A stretch of 64,000 nt of DNA from Rhizobium sp. NXC24 (GTDB lineage Bacteria; Pseudomonadota; Alphaproteobacteria; Rhizobiales; Rhizobiaceae): NCBI RefSeq assembly GCF_002944315.1, contig NZ_CP024311.1, forward strand, positions 1,092,501 to 1,156,500, read 5' to 3'. Position numbers and translations under genes: made by a program. Every line of letters starts with the position of its first letter. Within the stretch, counting starts at the first letter, position 1. Below are positions 24,821 to 32,222 of this stretch, one piece after another. The notes under the pieces were generated by a model. The model was not told the origin of the DNA and did no database searches. It was given only the letters and a program-made list of their open reading frames with translations.

Positions 24821-25735
24821 ATGGTTGCGCGATTTGTCCGGTGGCTGCTCTGTCTGATCGGCGTTGTCATCTTCGGCTTCGGCGCTTTCTATGTCGTCAC
24901 CGCGCCGTCGCCCTTGCCGGCCAGCCATTGGGCGAATTTGGGCGATCCCGATATCAAGAATGGCGAACAGGTGTTCTGGGCAGGCGGCTGTACGAGCTGT
25001 CATGCCGCGCCGGGTGCGCAGGGCGATGCCAAACTGGTTCTGTCGGGTGGGCTGGCGCTGAAGAGTCCCTTCGGCACGTTTCATGTCCCCAATATCTCAC
25101 CGGATGAAAAGGCCGGCCTTGGCAGTTGGACGCTTGCGGAGTTCGGCAACGCCATGAAGCGCGGCGTCGGGAAAAACGGCGAACATCTCTATCCGGCTTT
25201 CCCCTACGGCTCCTATACGCGTATGAGCGACAAGGACATCAACGACCTCTGGGGTTTCTTGAAGACACTACCGAAGAGCAACAACGTCGCGCCGCCGCAT
25301 GAACTGCCGTTCGCCTTCAACATCAGGCTGGCGCTTGGTGGCTGGAAGTTCCTCTATTTCAACGATCAGCCCCGCGTTGTCATCGCCAATGCCGACGACA
25401 AGATCAAGCGCGGCCAATATCTGGTAGAAGGCTCCGGCCATTGTGGCGAGTGCCACACACCGCGCGATGGGCTTGGCGGCTTTCTGAGGGACCAGTGGCT
25501 CGCCGGCGCCCCGAACCCGGAAGGCAAGGGCCGCATCCCCGACATCACCCCCGGTTCGAAATCCATGGGCGGCTGGAGCGCCGGCGATATCGCCAACTAC
25601 CTGGAGACCGGCTTCACCCCCGATTTCGATAGTGTCGGCGGCTCGATGGCCGAAGTCCAGCAAAACATCGCCCGCCTGCCGGCCTCGGACCGCGAGGCGA
25701 TCGCCGCCTATCTGAAGGCGGTGCCGGCGCGGTGA
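24821..25735 (+). CDS. membrane-anchored diheme cytochrome c
   Basis: 304-residue protein with an uncleaved N-terminal membrane segment (about residues 8-26) and two heme-binding motifs: CTSCH (57-61) and CGECH (208-212). The two halves resemble each other (NGEQVFWAGGCTSCHAAPG, RGQYLVEGSGHCGECHTPRD), as in cytochrome subunits of membrane-bound dehydrogenases, although no dehydrogenase gene is adjacent. An electron carrier to an oxidase is plausible. ATG 24821 was chosen over GTG 24791 because it gives the natural basic-hydrophobic N-terminus. Confidence 0.85.
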   Translation: MVARFVRWLLCLIGVVIFGFGAFYVVTAPSPLPASHWANLGDPDIKNGEQVFWAGGCTSCHAAPGAQGDAKLVLSGGLALKSPFGTFHVPNISPDEKAGLGSWTLAEFGNAMKRGVGKNGEHLYPAFPYGSYTRMSDKDINDLWGFLKTLPKSNNVAPPHELPFAFNIRLALGGWKFLYFNDQPRVVIANADDKIKRGQYLVEGSGHCGECHTPRDGLGGFLRDQWLAGAPNPEGKGRIPDITPGSKSMGGWSAGDIANYLETGFTPDFDSVGGSMAEVQQNIARLPASDREAIAAYLKAVPAR

Positions 25736-25785
25736 GACTTGCCGTCCGAACTGAAGAGACGGGAGAGTAGTGTAGACGCTGCCAA

Positions 25786-27261
25786 TCAGCCCGCATCTGC
25801 AAACGCGTTCAATTCCTTTGCTGGTGAGGTAAGTGCCAGTTCGACGTCACGGCGGTCAACCGTGATAAGTTCTATTTCCGTGATCTGTATTGAAGTGGCA
25901 ATCCTGTTGGCCTGCATCATGATCACCCGCTCGAACAGATTTCTAGCTTCGCGACCGTTTGCGAATGAAGCAGGCTTTGAATTGCTGCGAGCCTGAAATG
26001 CCTCAAGTATCAGCGCTTTAGCATCGGCGCTGATTTCGTAGTGATCTTTTCGGGCCGCGCGCAGAAATATTTCGAGCATTTCCTCGGCAGTATAGTCGGA
26101 AAACTCGATAACTCTTGGAAACCGTGATCTGAGACCCGGATTTGCATCCAAAAACTCGGCCATCTTGTCGGTGTATCCCGCGACAATCACAACAAGATCA
26201 TCGCGTCTGTCCTCCATCAATTTTAAGATCGTCTCGATAGCTTCCTGCCCATAATCATTTTCGGAGCGACTCTTAAGGGCATAGGCTTCATCAATGAACA
26301 GAATCCCACCCGTCGCGTTATCGACAACGTTGCGCGCTCTCGCTGCGGTTTGGCCAACAAAACCGGCAACGAGCCCGGACCGGTCAACTTCGACTAGATG
26401 ACCCTTGGATACCAGCCCAAGATGCCGATAGATTTGCGAAATCAAGCGTGCAACGGTTGTTTTCCCGGTTCCTGGATTGCCGGTGAATACCAAGTGGAAC
26501 ATGACATTTGGCACTGGCAGATTTTTCTCCCGGCGAAGCGATATTATCTTTGCCAGATTGACGAGGCTTTCGATTTCGAGCTTGACGTTTTGGAGGCCTA
26601 CGAGGGCATTTAGCTCTTGCAGGCATCCTTCCAAATTGTCCGCAGCGCTGGTTCCAATCGATTTATTCGCGGTGCCGTTTGCGGACACATTTGAAGCCGC
26701 GTGGGTATTAACGTCGGGCTTTGCCTCTAAAGCGGCTCTCTTGGCTTTTAGTTCGGCATCCAAGTCTTGAGCGACATTCCGAAGCGGCCCAGTAAGCTTG
26801 GAAAGCTCATCGAGCTCTTGCTGTTTTATCGCGTTGTCTGCAAGGAAAAGCGCGTATGCCATCTTTTCCACCGTCGGAATGACGAGATCGTTGGCTGCAA
26901 TATAATCGCCGGTTTGGCTAAGCTGCCAATTTGCAGCGATCTGCATCATGCAGGTGAAGATCGAAATGGCCGAGTTATGTAGAAAATCTCGGCTTTTCGC
27001 GTTATATAAGAGGTTGTTGTGGTGTGTACTTGAATAAGTTTCGCCAAGAATTGTATTAATTATTGCCGTTTCGGCGTCGCTTATAGTGTATTTTTCCGCA
27101 GAGCAAATTAATAGCAAAAATGCGAGTGCAGAAAGCTGCATTGACTTATCGAAGTCTTGCAAGTTGGTATCTTGCGCCAGTGCCGGTGTCTCAAGCCTAA
27201 ACTGGTTAATTGTGCGGGTAAGTTCGTTCCAAGCCGCTAACGCATCCATTGCAGAGTTCAT
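25786..27261 (-). CDS. AAA+ ATPase of CbbX/SpoVK type with TerB-like N-terminal domain
   Basis: 491-residue protein from ATG 27261. The C-terminal part is a CbbX/SpoVK-type AAA+ domain with Walker A GNPGTGKT (261-268) and Walker B ILFIDEA (320-326), arginine-finger region LRSRFPRVIEF, and DFL-type helices. The N-terminal about 180 residues are all-helical; LAFLLLICSAEKYTISDAET and KMAYALFLADNAIKQQELDEL resemble the acidic helical repeats of TerB-like domains, apparently duplicated. A low-complexity linker (residues about 170-220) joins the domains. AT-content is higher than in neighbours. The nearest upstream gene is the divergent C39-like peptidase, 353 bases away. Role unknown; remodelling of a partner protein is inference. 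The start could also be 27249 or TTG 27294. Confidence 0.75.
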   Translation of the reverse strand: MNSAMDALAAWNELTRTINQFRLETPALAQDTNLQDFDKSMQLSALAFLLLICSAEKYTISDAETAIINTILGETYSSTHHNNLLYNAKSRDFLHNSAISIFTCMMQIAANWQLSQTGDYIAANDLVIPTVEKMAYALFLADNAIKQQELDELSKLTGPLRNVAQDLDAELKAKRAALEAKPDVNTHAASNVSANGTANKSIGTSAADNLEGCLQELNALVGLQNVKLEIESLVNLAKIISLRREKNLPVPNVMFHLVFTGNPGTGKTTVARLISQIYRHLGLVSKGHLVEVDRSGLVAGFVGQTAARARNVVDNATGGILFIDEAYALKSRSENDYGQEAIETILKLMEDRRDDLVVIVAGYTDKMAEFLDANPGLRSRFPRVIEFSDYTAEEMLEIFLRAARKDHYEISADAKALILEAFQARSNSKPASFANGREARNLFERVIMMQANRIATSIQITEIELITVDRRDVELALTSPAKELNAFADAG

Positions 27262-27614
27262 GATGTTCAGATGACCATGTGAGATGATGTGCAAATACAG
27301 GTTTGAAATTACTTTTATAGCAGTGTGGTAGTTGTAAATTTGAGCATTGGACGTGCTGCGTCAATAGCTTACCCCTGATATTGCAATTTTTATCTGATGT
27401 CGGGATTCAATTTCTTATCCTTCGCAGTTATGCGCACAACGATCTCAGAGGGCCTCGCGACGGAACGCGAGGGGAAGCCCACCCCGTCAAAAGTGAACCG
27501 CTGCTCCAAGACGTATCCTCGGCTGAGATCCAGAGGGCAGGTCTTTTTTCTAGCACATTTTGGTTGAAGTTTATAGCGCAACCAATTTCGGTTGCAGAGC
27601 AGAGGCGGGTGATC
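27262..27614. other. 353-base AT-richer divergent gap
   Basis: Region between the divergent AAA+ ATPase and C39-like peptidase genes. It holds an open + frame from 27381 that is not supported by a ribosome-binding site or protein-like composition. There is no clear palindrome. It probably carries the two promoters. Confidence 0.6.
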
Positions 27615-28241
27615 ATGGGCGGAATGGCAGAGCGCAGAATTCCTTATTTCAGCCAGTGGGAGACGCCTGATATGACCACGGCGGTGCTAGCGGAAGGAGC
27701 ACGAGCCGCGCTGCTAAAGGACCCGCTTTGGGCAGGTTCGGGGGCGCGGGATGTCGAGGATTATGCCCGCTGGGCCGGCAATCTGTGTGGCATGGCCTGC
27801 CTGAAAATGATTCTTGCCGCGCGTACGGGCGAAATCATGCCGACCGTGGATCTGGCCATGGGATGCCGAGACTATGGCGGCTATGTCGAAGAACCGGATG
27901 GCAAGATCAAAGGGCTGATCTATGCGCCGTTCGTGCCCTTCGTCAAAGATCGGTTCGGCCTGAACGCGAGGGTCGTCACCGGAATTCCCGTCGCAGATAT
28001 CGGCGATATTCTGACCCAATCCGAATTCTTCATCGCCTCCGTCCACCACTCCATTCGCTGGCCGGACACCGAGCCGCCGTCGAAGGGCGGACATCTTGTC
28101 CTGGTGACGGCGGTCAACTCAGACGCGATCCGCTTTCACAATCCCTCCGGGCATGAGCCTGCGACGCGCGAAAATGTCGAATTGCCCCTGGCGATATTCG
28201 ACCAGTTCTTCGCCGGACGAGGGATCGTCATCGATCTCTAA
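27615..28241 (+). CDS. papain-like C39-type peptidase domain protein
   Basis: 208 residues from ATG 27615. The catalytic set of C39-like peptidases is visible: Cys58 in AGNLCGMACLKMIL, His160 in KGGHLVLVTAV, and Asn176 in RFHNPSGH. No signal peptide or ABC-transporter domain is present, so it is a stand-alone cytoplasmic peptidase domain or a non-peptidase homolog. AGAGG precedes the ATG; the upstream frame to 27381 was judged non-coding. It is divergent from the AAA+ gene and convergent with the GNAT gene. Its substrate is unknown. Confidence 0.7.
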   Translation: MGGMAERRIPYFSQWETPDMTTAVLAEGARAALLKDPLWAGSGARDVEDYARWAGNLCGMACLKMILAARTGEIMPTVDLAMGCRDYGGYVEEPDGKIKGLIYAPFVPFVKDRFGLNARVVTGIPVADIGDILTQSEFFIASVHHSIRWPDTEPPSKGGHLVLVTAVNSDAIRFHNPSGHEPATRENVELPLAIFDQFFAGRGIVIDL

Positions 28242-28278
28242 AGACGGAAGATCTCTGGCGATCCCGGCATAATTTGTC

Positions 28279-28767
28279 TCATGCAAGCGCCTGCAGATAG
28301 CGCATGCCGGTGACCGGGCGCGGCTTGAAATCCATTTGTTCATAGAAGCGATGTGCCTGGACATTGCCGGTCGAGGCACTGACGGAGAGGTAGCCGCAGC
28401 CGGCCTTGCGGGCGATCTCGCGAGCGCGGTCGACGAGATGCTGACCGATGCCATGGCCGCGATGGCCGTCACGTACGAAGAGATGGTGCAGGTCCATGCC
28501 GCGCTGGCCTTCTTGCGCCCGGTAGAGCGGCACGAGGATGGCGTAGCCGATCAGCCCGGTTTCACCTTCCGCCACCAGCGCGGTAATCCACGGCACGGGG
28601 CCGAAGAGATCTCGTTCGAGCTGTTCCGGCGTCGCGGCGGAGGGATCGCCATGATGAGCGGCGAGCAGCCGGATCATGTCGTTCAACTCCGGCAAATCGC
28701 GCGGATGCGCGCTGCGGATGGTGATGACAGGCGGGCGGAGAAGTGAAATTTCGCTATCGTCCAGCAT
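28279..28767 (-). CDS. GNAT family N-acetyltransferase
   Basis: 162-residue acyl-CoA-dependent acetyltransferase. The acetyl-CoA-binding motif is VRDGHRGHGIGQHLVDRAREIA (only the R-x-x-G-x-G part is essential), preceded by GMDLHHLFV and followed by GCGYLSVSAS and the helix AHRFYEQMDF. Family substrates range from drugs to proteins and polyamines and are not readable. AAAAAGGA precedes ATG 28767. The leader on this strand contains two mutually exclusive hairpins. Confidence 0.85.
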   Translation of the reverse strand: MLDDSEISLLRPPVITIRSAHPRDLPELNDMIRLLAAHHGDPSAATPEQLERDLFGPVPWITALVAEGETGLIGYAILVPLYRAQEGQRGMDLHHLFVRDGHRGHGIGQHLVDRAREIARKAGCGYLSVSASTGNVQAHRFYEQMDFKPRPVTGMRYLQALA

Positions 28768-28793
28768 GAGGTCTTGCGTCCTTTTTCGAATAT

Positions 28794-28843
28794 GCCGTCA
28801 GGACGCTGCCGATACAACAAAGCCGCCTGACGGCGGCTTGTTG
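28794..28843. promoter_or_regulatory. two mutually exclusive hairpins in the GNAT leader region
   Basis: Hairpin A pairs 28815-28827 with 28832-28843 (CAACAAGCCGCC type, one bulged A, loop TGAC). Hairpin B pairs GCCGTCAGG (28794-28802) with CCTGACGGC (28826-28834). They share bases, so only one can form. Neither has a T-run. Regulatory role is unproven. Confidence 0.35.
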
Positions 28844-29105
28844 ACAATATGATCTGTCCCGGCCGCCCCTTACAGGTACAGCCAAAAATACGAGCGATTG
28901 TGGAGCGCGTGCGTGATCATGGGCGCATAGATGATCTGGAATGGCGGATTTGTCAATGGGGAGAGTTAACGCTCCTTCCCGCAGGCACGATCGGACAAGG
29001 CGCGGCGGCAATGCTCCGGGGGTTCGGCTCGTTGGCATTAAGATCGTACGCGTCAGTCTATCGCACCCCGCGCATCGCTAAGGGTGGGTTTTCTTCCAGT
29101 GGGAA

Positions 29106-29131
29106 TTATAGTATACCCCCCTATATTATAG
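29106..29131. promoter_or_regulatory. DmeR operator: AT-rich arms around C6
   Basis: TTATAGTATA (29106-29115), six C (29116-29121) and TATATTATAG (29122-29131). An AT-rich near-palindrome around a C tract is the known operator type of RcnR-class regulators. The last base is 12 bases before the dmeR ATG, so it overlaps the promoter and probably the transcript start. Confidence 0.75.
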
Positions 29132-29142
29132 ATGAGGCCGAC

Positions 29143-29415
29143 ATGTCCCATACTGTCCGTGAGCAAGCCAAGCTTCTTTCCCGCGTCCGCCGCCTCAAGG
29201 GGCAGATGGAGGCGGTGGAGCGGGCGTTGGAGGCTGAGCGGCCCTGCGGGGAGGTCTTGCAGCTTCTCGCGTCCATCCGCGGCGCCCTGACAGGACTGAC
29301 CGGCGAGATATTGGAAGATCATTTGCGGGAGCACGTGCTCGAAGCCGAAAGCGAGCCGGCCCGCCGTCAGGCGGTCGATGAAATATCCGATGTGCTGAAG
29401 ACCTATCTGCGCTGA
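29143..29415 (+). CDS. dmeR: DmeR, RcnR/CsoR-family metal-responsive repressor
   Basis: 90-residue all-helical repressor. The Ni/Co ligand set of RcnR is present: His3, Cys35, His60 and His64. FrmR-type proteins sense formaldehyde with a related set, but the next gene is a metal exporter, so nickel/cobalt sensing is the better reading. ATG 29143 gives MSHT with the N-terminal His3 needed for metal binding. It is followed after 37 bases by dmeF; repression is relieved by metal in characterised dmeRF systems. Confidence 0.88.
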   Translation: MSHTVREQAKLLSRVRRLKGQMEAVERALEAERPCGEVLQLLASIRGALTGLTGEILEDHLREHVLEAESEPARRQAVDEISDVLKTYLR

Positions 29416-29452
29416 TCAGAGTCTTTGGGATATCCAACGGGAGACTGATGTC

Positions 29453-30424
29453 ATGAGTACTTCTTCGGATGCGTTGACGCATAGCCATGTGTTTCTGGGC
29501 TCCGCTCACCGTCGCAACGAGCGCCGCGTCTGGCTGGTCATTGCGCTGACGACAGTGATGATGGTGGTCGAAATCGCCGCCGGGACGTTGTACGGCTCGA
29601 TGGCGCTGGTTGCCGATGGCTGGCACATGTCGACGCATGCCAGCGCCATGCTGATTTCGGCACTGGCCTATCTCTATGCCCGTCGCCATGCCCATAATTC
29701 TCGCTTCACCTTCGGCACCGGAAAGCTCGGCGATCTCGCCGGCTTCGCCAGCGCCATCATCCTCGCCATGATCGCGCTCTTGATGGCTTGGGAAAGCCTG
29801 CTGCGATTGCAGAATCCGGTGGCAATCAATTTTCGCGAGGCGATCGCCATTGCCGTTGTCGGCCTCCTCGTCAATCTCGTCAGCGCCTGGCTGCTGCGCG
29901 ACGACCACGACCACCATCATGGGCACTCCCATGCGCATGGACATGATCATCATCACCACCATGATCATGACCATCATCACGGTCATAATCACGGCAAGGA
30001 CAACAATCTGCGCTCGGCCTATGTCCACGTCATTGCCGACGCCATGACCTCGGTTTTGGCCATCATCGCCCTTCTGCTCGGCAGCCGTTTCGGCTGGACC
30101 TTTCTCGATCCCTTGATGGGCATCGTCGGCGGCCTGGTGATCCTGCAGTGGTCCTTGAGCCTAGCGCGTGCCTCGGGTTCAATTCTGCTCGACTTCATTC
30201 CGCAGGGCGAGAACCTGCCGGATGAGATCCGGGTGCTCATTGAAACGGGCGATGACCGCATTACCGATCTGCATGTCTGGCAGGTCGGACCCGGCCACCA
30301 TGCGGCGATCGTCGCTGTTGTAACGCCGGAGCCGCGCGATCCTGCCTTCTACAAGGCACGGCTGGCCGATATTCACGAACTGTCGCATGTCACCGTTGAA
30401 GTCGTGGTCAAAAAAGCAGCATAA
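29453..30424 (+). CDS. dmeF: DmeF, nickel/cobalt cation diffusion facilitator
   Basis: 323-residue inner-membrane efflux protein of the CDF family exporting divalent metals by proton exchange. Six helices are predicted. The metal site ADGWHMSTHA (Asp55, His58 and nearby) and the long loop at about 150-183, which has more than 15 histidines, are typical of DmeF-type nickel/cobalt exporters. A cytoplasmic domain follows from about residue 250. It is in an operon with dmeR under the C-tract operator. Confidence 0.92.
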   Translation: MSTSSDALTHSHVFLGSAHRRNERRVWLVIALTTVMMVVEIAAGTLYGSMALVADGWHMSTHASAMLISALAYLYARRHAHNSRFTFGTGKLGDLAGFASAIILAMIALLMAWESLLRLQNPVAINFREAIAIAVVGLLVNLVSAWLLRDDHDHHHGHSHAHGHDHHHHHDHDHHHGHNHGKDNNLRSAYVHVIADAMTSVLAIIALLLGSRFGWTFLDPLMGIVGGLVILQWSLSLARASGSILLDFIPQGENLPDEIRVLIETGDDRITDLHVWQVGPGHHAAIVAVVTPEPRDPAFYKARLADIHELSHVTVEVVVKKAA

Positions 30425-30509
30425 GCCCTGAGGGAAACTGGCCCTGTCAGAGGGTTGCCATATTCCTCGCTTAGCTCAGAATTCGGCTGATTCCGCTGGA
30501 GGCTTCCGC

Positions 30510-31535
30510 ATGTCCACATCGCTTACCCGCCGCCGCCTTTTGGCAGGCTCGGCGCTGCTTTTCCCCGCCCTGACATTTGGCCCCGAAACCCTCTTTGCGC
30601 AGAATACCAGCGCCAACAAGAGCCCCGACGCGACAGCTCCCGCGCCCGATGCATCCGATACTCAGGAGAATTCCGCGGCACCCGACAGCGGTCAGGACAT
30701 GGAAGACGACCAGGGTCCCGATAATTCTCAGTTCACGGATGATGCCGACAAGCAGTTGGCGGATCTGGAAAAGAAGACGGGCGGTCGTCTTGGTGTTTCC
30801 GTGCTGGATACGGAAACCAATATTTCGCTCGGCTATCGCGAAGCCGAGCGGTTTGCATTGTGCAGCACCTATAAGGCGCTTGCGGTCGGTTTCGTGCTCG
30901 CGCGCGTCGATCAGGGCGTAGAGAAGCTCGATCGTCGTGTCACTTATGGCAAGGATGTTGTCGTTACCTATTCGCCGGAGACAGAAAAGCACGCCGGCAC
31001 CGATGGCATGACGATCGCCGAACTCTGCGGCGCGGCGATCACGCTGAGCGACAACACCGCCGGCAATCTGCTGCTGGACAGCTTCGGTGGTCCGGCGGCG
31101 CTGACCGCATGGCTGCGCACGACCGGCGACACCGAAACCCGCCTCGACCGCAAGGAGCCCGACGTCAACCAGGCGATCAAGGACGATCCGCGCGACACAA
31201 CGACGCCAGATTCCATGCTGGATACGATCGGCCTCCTGACGCTCGGCAATACGCTGTCCGAAACTTCGCGCGACCAGTTGACAAACTGGCTGGCCAACAA
31301 CACCACCGGCAATGCCCGCCTGCGTGCCGGCTTGCCGAAGGAATGGAAGGTGGGCGACAAGACCGGCACGGGTCAGAACGGCTCCTACGCCGACGTCGCC
31401 GTGATCTGGCCTACCGACCGCGGCCCCATCCTCGTCACCACCTATGTCGGCGAGGCAACCGCCCCCGCAAAGGACATCGAGGCCGTCTTCGCCGAAGTCG
31501 GAAAGATCATCGCGGGCATGGTAGGGCTAAAATAG
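30510..31535 (+). CDS. class A beta-lactamase with long acidic linker
   Basis: 341-residue serine beta-lactamase. Active-site motifs are in place: Ser119-T-Y-Lys122 (class A SxxK), SDN at 180-182, Glu216-x3-Asn220 (Glu166/Asn170 in standard numbering) and KTG at 284-286. Cys118 next to the active serine and Cys173 could form a disulfide. The signal has a twin-arginine motif RRRLLAGS (7-14), so Tat export is likely, with a linker rich in Asp, Pro and Ser (about 32-78) before the domain. This linker is unusual: most class A enzymes begin right after the signal. Substrate range cannot be predicted. Confidence 0.88.
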   Translation: MSTSLTRRRLLAGSALLFPALTFGPETLFAQNTSANKSPDATAPAPDASDTQENSAAPDSGQDMEDDQGPDNSQFTDDADKQLADLEKKTGGRLGVSVLDTETNISLGYREAERFALCSTYKALAVGFVLARVDQGVEKLDRRVTYGKDVVVTYSPETEKHAGTDGMTIAELCGAAITLSDNTAGNLLLDSFGGPAALTAWLRTTGDTETRLDRKEPDVNQAIKDDPRDTTTPDSMLDTIGLLTLGNTLSETSRDQLTNWLANNTTGNARLRAGLPKEWKVGDKTGTGQNGSYADVAVIWPTDRGPILVTTYVGEATAPAKDIEAVFAEVGKIIAGMVGLK

Positions 31536-31561
31536 TAGCGTCTTGAAATGTGGGCAATAAA

Positions 31562-31609
31562 ATCAAGGCGATACGATCTCGATGTGAATCAGGATCGTAT
31601 CGCCTTGAT
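31562..31609. terminator. perfect 17-base stem between convergent genes
   Basis: ATCAAGGCGATACGATC (31562-31578) and GATCGTATCGCCTTGAT (31593-31609) pair perfectly with a 14-base loop. Read on the minus strand the stem is followed by TTTTATT, so it terminates the gene at 31626-32150; it may also serve bla from the other side. Confidence 0.8.
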
Positions 31610-31625
31610 GTCGTTTCGAGGAAGC

Positions 31626-32150
31626 TCAAGCGACGGATAAGGCAGCGGCGCTATCCGTTTCATCGCTGTCGTCGGCCTGATTATCGCCGCCGAGCTTCTT
31701 TTTGATTTCAGCGGCGATCTGATCGTTGATTGCCTTCTGCTCATCGGGTGGCAGTTGCTTGAGAGAATCTTCCGTCAGATTGTGTTTTTCCAGATATTGG
31801 GCGCGGATTTTTTCCGCAGGGGTCATGTGCGCCCACTTGGTAAATTCGTCCAGAATATCCTGGCTGGACGTATCGCTAGACGAATCCGAACCATTGATGC
31901 TGGGAGCCGCGCTGTCGCTCTCATCGGCGTCGGCATCTGATGTCGATGGGGCCGTCTGTCCAGTCTGGCCGAGCCAGAAGCCGGAGGAGATGGAGGAGGG
32001 GACGCCGCTGGACGTGATCGAAGGCGCCTGCGTCTGCTGCTGGTCGCTGTCGTCGGGCAGCATGAATGGCGTGCTGTCGTCAGTATCCGTATCCTGCCGG
32101 CTCTTGATCGGGCTGCTGAAAATGCTCTGGGTGCTATGATGAACTTTCAT
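31626..32150 (-). CDS. disordered Ser/Asp-rich protein with helical C-terminus
   Basis: 174 residues from ATG 32150. The first about 100 residues are low-complexity and rich in Ser, Asp, Thr and Gln; the C-terminal part (LDEFTKWAHMTPAEKIRAQY, LTEDSLKQLPPDEQKAINDQ, IAAEIKKKLGG) is helical and charged. No signal peptide or catalytic motif. AGGGAG lies eight bases before the start; ATG 32156 would be too close to it. It may be an adapter or a surface or secreted protein, but there is no direct evidence. The family is not recognised. Confidence 0.6.
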   Translation of the reverse strand: MKVHHSTQSIFSSPIKSRQDTDTDDSTPFMLPDDSDQQQTQAPSITSSGVPSSISSGFWLGQTGQTAPSTSDADADESDSAAPSINGSDSSSDTSSQDILDEFTKWAHMTPAEKIRAQYLEKHNLTEDSLKQLPPDEQKAINDQIAAEIKKKLGGDNQADDSDETDSAAALSVA

Positions 32151-32222
32151 CGTCATGTCTCCCTGTGGTTGACGCGACGATGCCTCCGCAAACATGTCCG
32201 GGGCTTGTGTGCTAAGGCTCCC

